Of a DNA stretch of 64,000 bases, positions 27,985-38,025 are shown piece after piece. This DNA comes from a virus, in the IMG/VR virus record IMGVR_UViG_3300017963_000188, positions 124,001 through 188,000 of that record; one strand, given 5' to 3'. The notes beneath the pieces were generated by a model. It searched no databases. It was not told the DNA's origin and saw nothing but the letters and a program-made list of their open reading frames with translations. Made by a program: the position numbers and the translations under genes. Position 1 is the stretch's first letter. The number at the start of each line of letters is the position of its first letter.

Positions 27985-30165
27985 GTGGCTACTAAAGGTA
28001 AAATGTATTGGACCGACAAGGATACCAATTCTGTGAAACGAGCTAATATGGATGGCTCAAATGTAGAAACTCTTGTTGGAGGGGGTAATACTCCTTGGGC
28101 AATAGCTCTCGATATTGCTGCTGGGGTAATGTATTGGACAGATGATGGAGTTGATCGGATATACAAAGCCAATATGGAAGATGGCTCTGGTTACACCACA
28201 TTCCTTTCAGGAATACCTGCTGCTCGTGGTCTTGACCTTGATGTTTCTGGAGATAGGATCTATTGGTGTGAATACAATGCACCCTATATCAAAAGAGCCA
28301 TACTATCTACTGGGGGAAGCACCACTAACCTAATATCTGGACTGACAAATCCAGGTGACCTAGCGGTAGATCCTGCCAATGGTAAGATTTATTGGTGTGA
28401 CTACGGGACCCAAAAAATCCAACGAGCAAACCTCTCTGATGGTTCATCAATCGAAGATATAGCCACAGGAATAGCTGGTACATGGGGTATACTTGTTGAT
28501 TCTGCTGGTGGTAAAGTATATTGGTCAGCAACAGGAACAGACAAGATTCAACGTCGTAACGTAGACGGTTCAGGACCAATAGAAGATGTGCTTGTAGGGC
28601 TAGATCTTTGCTTTAGGTTCGATTTAGACCTTGAAGATGGTAAGATATACTGGACAGATGCTACTACAGATAATATACAACGTGCTGACTTAGATGGATC
28701 TAATTGGGAAGAATTAGTCACAGGACTGCCTTACCCCTTAGGTATAAGGCTTGATCCACATCCAATAGATCCAGCCACAAAGATGAGAGTTGTGGGGAAA
28801 GGATTACACAATAGAATTGAAGCCGACACCACAGATATTATTTTCTCTGGATTTGGCCAATGTCCTGAAATGGCTCGTGTCACAGCAGATAGTGAATTAT
28901 CTATTGGTGGTGTACCTTCTCCTTCAGGAACATTCCATTTATCTTCCAACACTATCACATTAGTAATAGACCAATCTACTTACAATGTGGTTAACACTGG
29001 TTCTGGTCAGTACCAAAGTTTTACAGCACCTATCAATGGGTATATCACAAAAATAACATTGAGAGTATCTGTAGAATACACTGGAACAATCGAGATACGT
29101 TCTGGTGTCGGTTCAGGAGGTACTCTTTTAGCTTCTGTGGACACCACAATACCAGTGGATACAGACACTGAAGTACCAATCATATGTTGGACACAAATCT
29201 ACAATCAGTATTCAATAGTATTTGTAGATTCAGCCTCAATACATGCTTCCAATTCTGATCCATATTCTGGTGGTGATAGTAACGTATCTGGTACAGATTG
29301 GTTCTTCAAAATATACATGAAATCAATGGTTGGCCTTGATTCTACACTATCAATTAATCAAGCATTTGATAACAATGGATGGGGTGGTACGGATCAATGG
29401 CAAAGTTTCACAGCCGTTTCTACGGGATATACTTCAAAGATAACATTGAAAAGTCATTCCACATATAATGGGACTTTAGAAATACGTACAGGTGCTGGTA
29501 CAGGTGGCACTCTGTTAGCCTCAGTACCATGTTCTTTACCAGCACTGACAGCTACTGATGTAGACATTGTAGCTTATATCGAAACTGGTAATGTTTATTC
29601 AATGGTTTTTGTAGGTTCATCAACAATGAGATTAGCTACAACGAATCCATATGCTGGTGGTCAAAGCAGTGCTAACAGTAGCTATGACTTCTTCTTCAAA
29701 CTATACATGGGAGGTTTAACATCACCTCCCGACCTATTAACAGTGGGTGATAACGGCACTGAGATAAACAGGACATTGAATCATAGTAATCTCACTAGTA
29801 GAAGGATTAATCAAGATTTAGGGACAGACGAGGAAATTGAAATTGATAGTAGTGTTGGTGGGTTAGGGTTTGTCCAGGTAGGAGATGATTTAGCTTATGC
29901 GAAGTTCATATGGGATTCTAGTGGGAATGTGATTTTGATAGAAAACACTACAAATGTGATTGACAGTGATACTATTGAATATATTTGCATATATGATAAA
30001 GGGACAAGCATAGGGTTAAAAAATAGATTCCCATTACCAGTGAGTCTGAGAGCAAGTTTGTATCACTCTGCAATCACTGCTAGTGGTTCAGCAGCACCAG
30101 CAGCTCCTACTGCTCCTACTGCTCCTACAGCTCCTACAACAACATTTACAACATCTTCAAAATAA
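27985..30165 (+). CDS. tail fibre with YWTD-type beta-propeller
   Basis: 726 aa, GTG start at 27985 after AGAGGT. Residues ~1-260 hold six repeats of the YWTD/LDL-receptor propeller type (MYWTDKDT, IYWCEYN, IYWCDYG, VYWSATG, IYWTDATT). Two ~140-aa jelly-roll-like units follow (QYQSFTAPINGYITKITLRV, QWQSFTAVSTGYTSKITLKS), then a ~100-aa module also present in the 31115 and 34770 proteins. It ends in a Pro/Ala/Thr-rich tail. Probably a host-binding adhesin. Confidence 0.82.
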   Translation: MATKGKMYWTDKDTNSVKRANMDGSNVETLVGGGNTPWAIALDIAAGVMYWTDDGVDRIYKANMEDGSGYTTFLSGIPAARGLDLDVSGDRIYWCEYNAPYIKRAILSTGGSTTNLISGLTNPGDLAVDPANGKIYWCDYGTQKIQRANLSDGSSIEDIATGIAGTWGILVDSAGGKVYWSATGTDKIQRRNVDGSGPIEDVLVGLDLCFRFDLDLEDGKIYWTDATTDNIQRADLDGSNWEELVTGLPYPLGIRLDPHPIDPATKMRVVGKGLHNRIEADTTDIIFSGFGQCPEMARVTADSELSIGGVPSPSGTFHLSSNTITLVIDQSTYNVVNTGSGQYQSFTAPINGYITKITLRVSVEYTGTIEIRSGVGSGGTLLASVDTTIPVDTDTEVPIICWTQIYNQYSIVFVDSASIHASNSDPYSGGDSNVSGTDWFFKIYMKSMVGLDSTLSINQAFDNNGWGGTDQWQSFTAVSTGYTSKITLKSHSTYNGTLEIRTGAGTGGTLLASVPCSLPALTATDVDIVAYIETGNVYSMVFVGSSTMRLATTNPYAGGQSSANSSYDFFFKLYMGGLTSPPDLLTVGDNGTEINRTLNHSNLTSRRINQDLGTDEEIEIDSSVGGLGFVQVGDDLAYAKFIWDSSGNVILIENTTNVIDSDTIEYICIYDKGTSIGLKNRFPLPVSLRASLYHSAITASGSAAPAAPTAPTAPTAPTTTFTTSSK

Positions 30166-31112
30166 TGGATGTGAATATGGAATACCCACCAGTACATTTA
30201 TCAATAGCCGTAACCAATAGATGTAATTTCACATGTGACTATTGCTTACGAGGTAAACCAACAAATGATGATATAGATCCAAATCTTCTTAAAAAGATAT
30301 TCAAAAATGCTTCTGATTATGGAATACAAAATGTATCTTTAACGGGTGGTGAACCTTTACTACACCCAAAGTTCTCTAAAATTCTACGCACAATATCAAA
30401 ATATGACCTAGATTATTCATTTGTAACGAATGGGTCATTTCTCAGTGATTATAAGAAACTAATGAGGAGGATAAAAAAACCTCTACATGCATCTGTATCA
30501 TTGAATGGGAGCGAGAAGTTCATACATGATAAGTCAAGACCAGGTACTAAATCCTGGCAAAATGCTATATCATCCATCAGTATGCTTGTTGGTATGGGTA
30601 TAACAACCTTCGTTGGGTTTGTGGTTGATAACAATAACAGAGGGGACATTGGTTGGACTGTGAAAATGGCTAAAGAACTAGGAGTTGAAGCTCTTTGGTT
30701 GCTCTCATATGTGCCAAATAAAGGGTTTGAATATACTTCATACACAATGCAAGAAAGAGAAGATATTATCAATGAGCTTATCGAATATGGGTGTAAATAT
30801 AATCTAAAAGTTCATTGCTCTTCATCGTTCTTAGACCTCAGACAAGTTACTTGTGAATTTATGGCTAACCCAGTTCCATATATCCAACCTACAGGGGAAG
30901 TAAGTTTCTGTTGTAATTTGGAATCAAAAGGTGTGATTTTAGGTGATTTGAATAATGATAAGTACCGAGACATTCTAGAATTATTTGATTCTGAAAGTGC
31001 TGCTTTAATGCAAGCTAAAGAAACATTTTTAGCAGACCCAGTAGACAAAAGTAACTGTGAATTTTGCTATGACTTTTTCAAAGATAGAATATCATACTTT
31101 GAATCGGAGTAA
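30165..31112 (+). CDS. radical SAM/SPASM-like enzyme in the tail-fibre block
   Basis: 315 aa. CNFTCDYC at residues 20-27 is the radical SAM cluster motif; SLTGGEPLLHP is the SAM-binding GGE segment. Near the C-terminus GEVSFCCNLESKGVILGDL and CEFCYDF give extra Cys as in SPASM enzymes that modify peptides. It overlaps the upstream fibre stop (TAATG). Paralog at 33781. Its place between fibre genes suggests modification of a fibre protein. Confidence 0.85.
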   Translation: MDVNMEYPPVHLSIAVTNRCNFTCDYCLRGKPTNDDIDPNLLKKIFKNASDYGIQNVSLTGGEPLLHPKFSKILRTISKYDLDYSFVTNGSFLSDYKKLMRRIKKPLHASVSLNGSEKFIHDKSRPGTKSWQNAISSISMLVGMGITTFVGFVVDNNNRGDIGWTVKMAKELGVEALWLLSYVPNKGFEYTSYTMQEREDIINELIEYGCKYNLKVHCSSSFLDLRQVTCEFMANPVPYIQPTGEVSFCCNLESKGVILGDLNNDKYRDILELFDSESAALMQAKETFLADPVDKSNCEFCYDFFKDRISYFESE

Positions 31113-31114
31113 GT

Positions 31115-32641
31115 ATGACCACAAAGTTCAAAATATTTGGAGATGCTAGTGAGACTAGGATCAATGCAGGGAATGAAAATACAGATTCTGTAGCTCCCGT
31201 CATATTCACAGGATACAGAGGAGAACCCCAGTTAGCTAAAATAACAGGGCTTGGTGAGTTTGTTATTGGTGTAGAAGAACCTAATGGTCCACTTCATATA
31301 GCTCACACACCATCTACTCTAGAAATTGATCAACCAACTTGGAATACATACATTAGTGGTACTGATAACTACCAAACATTCATATCAAGACTTGAAGGTA
31401 CATTAACTAAGATCACACTCAAGTTTCAAAATGACTATTCTGGTATGATCGAACTGATAGATAACTTCAAATTAGTAGATCAGGTCCCTAATAATGGTGG
31501 TGCTCTTGGCCCTCCGTGGTGGTATTCTTATTCTGATGCTGAATCAACAGATAGCATCAATTCTGTATACGAAGCTAGTATTGGTAGGTACGTTAATGAA
31601 TTCACTTATTCCCTTGGACTTACTGGAACTGTATGGGCTGGAGCAGCTATATGGGTAGGTGATGCTGGTCTTTCAAAAAACACTAATTACAATGGTGTGA
31701 GGATTACATATACATCTACTGTTGGTTGTAGGATTACATTACCAACTAGTGTTGTAACAGATAGTTCGTGGCATGGGATAGATTTACCACCTACTGGAAG
31801 TGGTGTTTATGAGACTGCCAACATATATTTCTCTGAACTCGATCAACCTGGATGGGGGATACAAGTACCATTTGATCCAGAAAAGATAATATCTATAGAG
31901 GTACGACCACCAAGTTCTCATTGGTATGGTGACTCTGGTACTATCAGATTTTATGAATATGGTCTCAACTTATATGACTCTGATTCGAATCCAGTGTTGG
32001 ATTCATATATTATGAATGCCACAGCTCTTACAGATACAGACGCTATTCTTGATTGTCATTTATATAAAGATGCTGAATACACCATAAAAATAAATGGAAC
32101 TTCAGACGTATTAGCATCGAATTCAGATCCATATGATGATGGAGATAGTAATATAGCAGGTTCAGATATCTTCTTCAAAGTGTATATGAAAGATGATTCC
32201 ACAACCACTACTGATTTATTAGTTATTGATGACGATGTAGCTGAATTTGATGGTATGATAGATCATAATGGAGTCACTGTCCAAAGGATTCAACAAGTAT
32301 TAACCAATGGTTCTGAGATAACTATTGATGCTAGCACATCAGGATGGGGGACTATCCAGATAGGTGAAAACCTAGCCTTTGCTAAATTCATATGGGATAC
32401 CAATAACAGTGTCACGTTAATCACTTCTAATGAACTTGTAGATACTGCTGATACTGTAGGTACATTCAACATTTATAACAATACAACCAATGTGGCATTG
32501 AAGAACAATTTCTATACAGTCGATGTTACGATACAAGCCGAGTTATGTTATGCACCAGTAGTTTCTGCGGGACCTGCTGCTCCTGCTGCCCCAACTGCTC
32601 CTACTTCCCCAACTGCCCCTACGACAACAGGGGGTAAGTAA
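31115..32641 (+). CDS. tail fibre protein with Pro/Ala/Thr tail
   Basis: 508 aa. The N-terminus (KFKIFGDASETRINAG) matches the short adaptor start shared by the downstream fibres. A jelly-roll-like region follows (NYQTFISRLEGTLTKITLKF). The C-terminal ~100-aa module (TVQRIQQVLTNGSEITIDA, AFAKFIWDTNNSVTLI) is shared with the propeller fibre. It ends APAAPTAPTSPTAPTTTGGK, close to the tail of the upstream fibre. Placed between radical SAM 1 and the AsnB-like gene. Confidence 0.78.
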   Translation: MTTKFKIFGDASETRINAGNENTDSVAPVIFTGYRGEPQLAKITGLGEFVIGVEEPNGPLHIAHTPSTLEIDQPTWNTYISGTDNYQTFISRLEGTLTKITLKFQNDYSGMIELIDNFKLVDQVPNNGGALGPPWWYSYSDAESTDSINSVYEASIGRYVNEFTYSLGLTGTVWAGAAIWVGDAGLSKNTNYNGVRITYTSTVGCRITLPTSVVTDSSWHGIDLPPTGSGVYETANIYFSELDQPGWGIQVPFDPEKIISIEVRPPSSHWYGDSGTIRFYEYGLNLYDSDSNPVLDSYIMNATALTDTDAILDCHLYKDAEYTIKINGTSDVLASNSDPYDDGDSNIAGSDIFFKVYMKDDSTTTTDLLVIDDDVAEFDGMIDHNGVTVQRIQQVLTNGSEITIDASTSGWGTIQIGENLAFAKFIWDTNNSVTLITSNELVDTADTVGTFNIYNNTTNVALKNNFYTVDVTIQAELCYAPVVSAGPAAPAAPTAPTSPTAPTTTGGK

Positions 32642-33784
32642 ATGAACCTTGAACAAATAAAAGAGATGTTATCTCTATTTTGGTTCAGAGAAACTGTAGG
32701 TTCCTACACCAAACCCTCAAGAATGTTGTCTATAGAAGCATTCAATGTATTGTTTCATTCTAAATTTGGAGAGATTTGTAACAGATATAAAGATGCTATG
32801 TTATTCTTCAGTGGTGGTTTGGATTCATCATTGATATTGGCATATACCAAATCAAGTTCTATTAGTATTACATACCATAATGATGCTGAATACAGGAGTC
32901 GGAAAAGGTTGTTACAACAATCAAAAACTCCTAATATTGAGGTGACGGTTAGCCCCGCATATGCTGCAAGTCTTTTTCAAGATTTTATCGAACACAGCTC
33001 TATACCACACATCAGCCCATTTATATATTCATTCTATATTCTATTGAAAAAAGCATCAATGCAAGGCGTGAGAACTGTTATTACAGGAGATGGTTCTGAT
33101 GAACTTTTCTGTGGTTATTTGATACATTATTATCTTTGGTGGTATTCATTTAACCATAACACAGAAGAAGTATTTCTGTATGGCAACCCTACTGACTACA
33201 GTAGATATTTGTATCAACGATATTCAAACAACTTGGATATTTGTATACCACAACACTTGGGTATACCGGAACCATACCTAAAAGAACTTCTTGGGGACTG
33301 CGTAGATGTATTATCTTATTTCCCTAAATCAAGAGCTAAAACATCATTAGAGCAGGTCTGGGAAATTGATAAGACTTGGACTATACCAAGATTCCAAAAA
33401 GAATATCAAGATCTAGCATCCTCATTTGGTATCAATATAGTATCACCATTCACAGATCCAGAGATAATGGATATAGGAGAGAAACTACCATGGGATCAAA
33501 AGATCCAGAATGGTGTGTTAAAATATGCCTTGAAAGAGTCATGTCGAGGCATGTTACCAGACTGGCTTCTAGACCAACCAAAAATTGGGTTGTGGGCTCC
33601 GGTAAAAGAATGGCTCAAAACAGATGCTTTCAGAGAAGTTATTGACCAGGCATGGAATTCAAGAATCTGGGATCTAGGGGTTAATAGAGAGACATTCAGA
33701 ACATGGCTCTCTGAAGAGGATAAATTAGAATATTGTTGGAGTTTAATAGTATTGGCTCATTGGTGGGAAAGGAATATAGTATGA
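32642..33784 (+). CDS. asparagine-synthetase-like amidotransferase (C-terminal domain only)
   Basis: 380 aa. FFSGGLDSSL at residues 55-64 is the PP-loop ATP-pyrophosphatase motif, and TGDGSDELFCGY at ~148-159 is the second AsnB signature. The N-terminal glutaminase domain is missing, so it would use ammonia or act as an adenylating ligase/cyclase, as in some peptide-modification clusters. It starts immediately after the upstream fibre stop and couples to radical SAM 2. Confidence 0.85.
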   Translation: MNLEQIKEMLSLFWFRETVGSYTKPSRMLSIEAFNVLFHSKFGEICNRYKDAMLFFSGGLDSSLILAYTKSSSISITYHNDAEYRSRKRLLQQSKTPNIEVTVSPAYAASLFQDFIEHSSIPHISPFIYSFYILLKKASMQGVRTVITGDGSDELFCGYLIHYYLWWYSFNHNTEEVFLYGNPTDYSRYLYQRYSNNLDICIPQHLGIPEPYLKELLGDCVDVLSYFPKSRAKTSLEQVWEIDKTWTIPRFQKEYQDLASSFGINIVSPFTDPEIMDIGEKLPWDQKIQNGVLKYALKESCRGMLPDWLLDQPKIGLWAPVKEWLKTDAFREVIDQAWNSRIWDLGVNRETFRTWLSEEDKLEYCWSLIVLAHWWERNIV

Positions 33785-34761
33785 CGATAAGTCAAAGAAA
33801 TGATATAGCTATATCAATAACAAACAAATGTAATCTAGCATGTCCTCATTGTTTAAGAGGTGGTAGCACAGAAGATCATATTGCTTCTGCATTTCTAGAT
33901 AAAGTTCTTAAAGATGCCAGTCCATTTGGATTTTCATTTGTCTCTATCACTGGTGGTGAACCATTTATGCATCCGAGATTCAAAAAAATAGTAGAGACAA
34001 TAATAGCTAATGATTATGAATATAACTTTGTAACCAATGGGCTTCCGTACCAAGAATATTATGACCACATATTAGGCACACCATTACATCGAAAGTTCAG
34101 CAATCTCGCTGTGAGTCTGGATGGCTCCACAAAAGAAATCCATGGTTCTGTCAGGAAAAGCGCATTGTCTTGGGTCAAAGCAACAGAAGCAATCAAATTC
34201 TACAGTAAACGAGTACACAACCCTGTCACGGTGAACTTTTTTGCTAACCAAAAAAACAAAGATGATACTGGTGAAGTGATCCGACTGGCAAAAGAATTAG
34301 GGGCCGATACACTATGGATTGCTGGGAGTCTCCCAGTACCACCAAGTATAGAACCTCCAGAAGATGCTCTTACATACAGACAAAAAGAAGAAATCATATT
34401 CCAAGCTCAATCTACAAGCCATGAAGTCAACCTAGATGTCAAATATGCATCATGTTTCTTGGACATTTCAAAGATAGCTATCTGCCCAAATCTCACTAAC
34501 CCACAGCCACACATCAACCCAAGAGGTGAACTTACATTTTGCTGTAACATGTCAGGTCGAAGTGCTGTTATTGGTGACTTGCATAGCCAAACTTTTGAAG
34601 AGTTATGGGAAGAACTTGTTACATTGAGTGCTTCAGTAAAAGATCTGAAGATAGCATATGTAGAAGAACATGAAGGTGAAGAAATAAATGAAAATGAAAG
34701 ACGAATCACTAATTGTGATTTCTGTCATATGAAATTGAAAGAAAAGATAGATTTCTTTTAG
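33781..34761 (+). CDS. second radical SAM/SPASM-like enzyme
   Basis: 326 aa from ATG 33781, overlapping the AsnB-like stop (ATGA), with AAAGGA upstream; a longer TTG reading is rejected. CNLACPHC at residues 17-24, SITGGEPFMHP, and C-terminal GELTFCCNMSGRSAVIGDL with CDFCHMKLKEKI parallel the first enzyme. Both carry the same auxiliary-cluster layout, implying related substrates. Confidence 0.85.
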   Translation: MTISQRNDIAISITNKCNLACPHCLRGGSTEDHIASAFLDKVLKDASPFGFSFVSITGGEPFMHPRFKKIVETIIANDYEYNFVTNGLPYQEYYDHILGTPLHRKFSNLAVSLDGSTKEIHGSVRKSALSWVKATEAIKFYSKRVHNPVTVNFFANQKNKDDTGEVIRLAKELGADTLWIAGSLPVPPSIEPPEDALTYRQKEEIIFQAQSTSHEVNLDVKYASCFLDISKIAICPNLTNPQPHINPRGELTFCCNMSGRSAVIGDLHSQTFEELWEELVTLSASVKDLKIAYVEEHEGEEINENERRITNCDFCHMKLKEKIDFF

Positions 34762-34769
34762 GAGCTGTT

Positions 34770-35987
34770 GTGGGAAAGAAATACAGAATATCTGCTGAGC
34801 CAGAAGGATTGTATGTTGAATCCGGCAATGTGAGAGGTGCTGGTTCTCTCACATCACTACATTTTTCTGGTATTGGTGGTGATCCAACACACGCTCAATT
34901 AGAAGCTGATGGTCAGATTGGTGTGAATGTCAGCTCCACTGAAGGTGTGTTTGATGTATACCATTCGGCTAACAGCAGATTCATAATTAAAGAGACTGGT
35001 GATATTGAAGTAATAGGTGATATCTACAACAATGGTCTTCAAATAGTTCGTGAATGCATCGAATTAGCAGACGATACTACAATAGCGTTACCCTCAAATA
35101 CTGCTGGGTGGGGGACTGTTATAGCTGGGAACATGTACTGTTTTGCTCATTTCAAATGGGATCGTTCTGGGAACATCTCACTCATTGAAAGCACTTCTAA
35201 CGTAGTAACTACAGACACAGATGCTTATTTCTGTATCTATTCAAACAGTGGTGTGGTGACTATAAAAAACAGATTAGCTGTGACGATGACAGTTTGCTTT
35301 GAAGCTAATTGTTCTTCTTATACAGCTTCAATACCATTTGTTTCAGATTCAGATACCTTGATTCTATGGCATCTTGACGAAACATCTGGTTCTGTCATTG
35401 ACTCAGGACCATATGGTATCAATGGAACAAATACAGGACTCACTCCCAATCAACCTGGACCATCATGGATGTCAGGAACATCCTATTTATCAGACAATGT
35501 GAATGATTATATAACTGTAGCTTCCACATATTGGGGTAGCCCTTCAACAGAAGGTGTTCGTGGTACTGTTGAGTTTCTTTTCAAACCTACTAACATGGCT
35601 GATTTCTATCCTGGCCCAGGACTTGATAGAAGTTTCTTTCGTATCGATTATGTTGGCACAAATGACCTGTCTTGTTTTATACGAGAGATTTCTGGGACCA
35701 ATTATTTCATATTTGATTCGTTTGGTAATAGTCTCCAGATACCATTCAATAGTCCAGCAGCAGATTCATACTTCTCAACTTCTACATGGACACATGTCAA
35801 ATGTGTCTGGGATAGATATGATTTTGGGACAAGACTCTATCTAAATAACACATTAGTTGATGAAACAGGTCCATTTTATTTCTTGTATGGTAATAACAAT
35901 CGCATCGTATATTTTGCCAATAGTGCTGGTGTTTCCAGCATGCCTGGTTATTATGACGAATTTAGATATTCAAAGGTGGTGAGATGA
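34770..35987 (+). CDS. tail fibre with LamG/concanavalin-like domain
   Basis: 405 aa, GTG start at 34770 after GGAG. The N-terminal adaptor (KKYRISAEPEGLYVESG) and the ~100-aa module (GWGTVIAGNMYCFAHFKWD) match neighbouring fibres. Residues ~190-405 form a LamG-type sugar-binding jelly roll (LILWHLDETSGSVIDSG, VEFLFKPTNMAD, WTHVKCVWDRYDFGTRLYLN). Probably binds a surface glycan. Confidence 0.82.
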   Translation: MGKKYRISAEPEGLYVESGNVRGAGSLTSLHFSGIGGDPTHAQLEADGQIGVNVSSTEGVFDVYHSANSRFIIKETGDIEVIGDIYNNGLQIVRECIELADDTTIALPSNTAGWGTVIAGNMYCFAHFKWDRSGNISLIESTSNVVTTDTDAYFCIYSNSGVVTIKNRLAVTMTVCFEANCSSYTASIPFVSDSDTLILWHLDETSGSVIDSGPYGINGTNTGLTPNQPGPSWMSGTSYLSDNVNDYITVASTYWGSPSTEGVRGTVEFLFKPTNMADFYPGPGLDRSFFRIDYVGTNDLSCFIREISGTNYFIFDSFGNSLQIPFNSPAADSYFSTSTWTHVKCVWDRYDFGTRLYLNNTLVDETGPFYFLYGNNNRIVYFANSAGVSSMPGYYDEFRYSKVVR

Positions 35988-36664
35988 GTATAGCTTTAAA
36001 CAATGATGCCCTAAGAGTTTATGACGGGAAGTTAGCCATTGATTACACAGCTAATCCTAGCAGCCGATTACACATAGGTGCCCCAAGTGTAGCTAAACCA
36101 GCATTGAAAATAGATCGTGTATCTGGATATGAATCATTCCAAGCCATATATGATTGGCTCATATTAGAATCAGGATCAGGAGTTGTGGGGTTCAACCATT
36201 ACACAAACAAGAACATGTATATTTGTTATAACGGTGGGAGCAGTGGGGGTGGCGATGTTGCAATGGGTACAAGTGAGGTTAGTCTCACAACAGGATGTGA
36301 CCTGAATATATCAGGGACAATATACAATGGTGCTTGGACTGAGATCAGCACGTTTTATAATGGATGGGGTAATTATGGCTCTCCATTCTGTAATCTAGGA
36401 GTTCTTAGAGATAAAAATGGTGTAGTCCACATAAGAGGTATTGTCAGATATGGCACATACAGTGGTTCTATAATATGTTATCTACCACCTGGGTTTTGGC
36501 CAGACACTACGAAATTACTTGTAGTATTAACATATACTGACACAGTTGGCAGGGTTGATATAAGAAGTACAGATGGTGCTATAATAGCTCAATATGGGTA
36601 TGGAACACCACCAAACACATGGCTAAATTTACACGGGATATCATTTAAAGCAGCAGGATATTGA
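35984..36664 (+). CDS. small tail fibre paralog 1
   Basis: 226 aa. N-terminal beta region (LAIDYTANPSSRLHIGAPS), a mid NHYTNKNMYICYNGG block, and a C-terminal fibre-tip module: LRDKNGVVHIRGIVRYGT, LPPGFWPD. This C-terminal pattern is common in phage fibre tips. First of three tandem copies with the same layout. Confidence 0.78.
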   Translation: MSIALNNDALRVYDGKLAIDYTANPSSRLHIGAPSVAKPALKIDRVSGYESFQAIYDWLILESGSGVVGFNHYTNKNMYICYNGGSSGGGDVAMGTSEVSLTTGCDLNISGTIYNGAWTEISTFYNGWGNYGSPFCNLGVLRDKNGVVHIRGIVRYGTYSGSIICYLPPGFWPDTTKLLVVLTYTDTVGRVDIRSTDGAIIAQYGYGTPPNTWLNLHGISFKAAGY

Positions 36665-36665
36665 T

Positions 36666-37340
36666 ATGTCTAATCCTTTAAAAATAGGTTCTTTGTTTAC
36701 TTTTCCTTCTGGTAAAATAAGTATTGGAGACCCAGCAGAACCAGCATCAATGATAAGAGTTGAAAGTCCGGGGACTACAAATCATTGTATTGTGATAGAT
36801 AGATATTCTGGACAACCATCAATAAAAGCTATTTCAGGAGGGACAGGTAGTGGATGGTTATTATTTGGTAGCAATGGTTCACCAATTTCAGTAAACCATT
36901 ACAGTTCAAATGACGTTCATTTATGTTATGGTGGTGGTAACGTAGTTATGGGTGCAGCATCACCACAAAACATCACTTCAGGTTCAGATCTCACATTAAC
37001 AGGAATGATAGCTAATGAGGGGTGGATTGCCCCTACATTACTTAACAACTGGCAAAACTATGCTGTATCAGTATACAATTCAGCCGCATATTTCAGAGAT
37101 AAAAATGGATTTGTCCATCTCAGAGGTTTGGTGCGATATGGTACAGCAAATACTATATTCCAACTACCAGATGGGTATCGACCCACCCATAGATTGTTGA
37201 AAGATGTCTGCACCAATCCAAATGTTATAGGGCGTGTTGAAATTTATCCTGCTAGTGGAAGTGGAAATGTTGATATGTATGCTGGTGACACGGGTTGGTT
37301 TTCATTAGATGGGGTGATGTTTAGAGCAGAAGGATATTGA
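36666..37340 (+). CDS. small tail fibre paralog 2
   Basis: 224 aa. Same plan as its neighbours: KISIGDPAEPASMIRVES, NHYSSNDVHLCYGGGNVVMG, FRDKNGFVHLRGLVRYGT, LPDGYRP. Separated from paralog 1 by two bases. Divergence is highest in the C-terminal loops, as expected for receptor contact. Confidence 0.78.
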   Translation: MSNPLKIGSLFTFPSGKISIGDPAEPASMIRVESPGTTNHCIVIDRYSGQPSIKAISGGTGSGWLLFGSNGSPISVNHYSSNDVHLCYGGGNVVMGAASPQNITSGSDLTLTGMIANEGWIAPTLLNNWQNYAVSVYNSAAYFRDKNGFVHLRGLVRYGTANTIFQLPDGYRPTHRLLKDVCTNPNVIGRVEIYPASGSGNVDMYAGDTGWFSLDGVMFRAEGY

Positions 37341-37341
37341 T

Positions 37342-38016
37342 ATGCCTGTATTACAATACAATGATGGGGTTTTAACAATAGACAGTGCTGGAGAACTCAA
37401 TATTGGAAGTCCTGTTGAAACAGGAGCCACTCTTAATGTTGGATCTTCACCAAGTGAGCATACTATTCTTGTGGGGCGTGATGGTGGTAGAGCCTGCATT
37501 CAAGGACCTGGAGATTTGATTTGTGATTCATCAGATAATCATGTGAGTTTAAACCATTTTACTTCTGCTGGAGTTCGAATGGCATTTGGAGGTGGTAATG
37601 TAGCTATTGGCACTGCTACACCCCAAAATGTCACAAGTGGCTGTGATCTAACTATCACAGGTACTATCTACAATGAAGGCTGGTCCTCACCTTCTCTCAT
37701 ACCCCCATGGACACAATATAGTGCTAGTTGGGAATATGCTGGGTATTGGAAAGATAAGAATGGGATGGTTTATTTGCGAGGGATGATAAAAGGTGGTACT
37801 TCACCAGGTACTTATGCATTTCAACTTCCAGGAGGATATTTGCCATATCGTAGAGAACTACAACTTGGTACTGGGCATAATGGGACAGCCTACTATCCTA
37901 TTAGAATTGATATTTTAACAGACGGTAATGTGTATATTGCTTGGCCAACAATGTCTCCACAAACATATCCAAATTGGGTTTCTTTAGCTAGGGTAAGTTT
38001 CAGAGCGTATGCATAG
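37342..38016 (+). CDS. small tail fibre paralog 3
   Basis: 224 aa. LNIGSPVETGATLNVGSSP, NHFTSAGVRMAFGGGNVAIG, KDKNGMVYLRGMIKGGT and LPGGYLP repeat the plan of the two upstream genes. Together they may form a heterotrimer or serve as alternative tips. Confidence 0.78.
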   Translation: MPVLQYNDGVLTIDSAGELNIGSPVETGATLNVGSSPSEHTILVGRDGGRACIQGPGDLICDSSDNHVSLNHFTSAGVRMAFGGGNVAIGTATPQNVTSGCDLTITGTIYNEGWSSPSLIPPWTQYSASWEYAGYWKDKNGMVYLRGMIKGGTSPGTYAFQLPGGYLPYRRELQLGTGHNGTAYYPIRIDILTDGNVYIAWPTMSPQTYPNWVSLARVSFRAYA

Positions 38017-38025
38017 AGGATTGAT

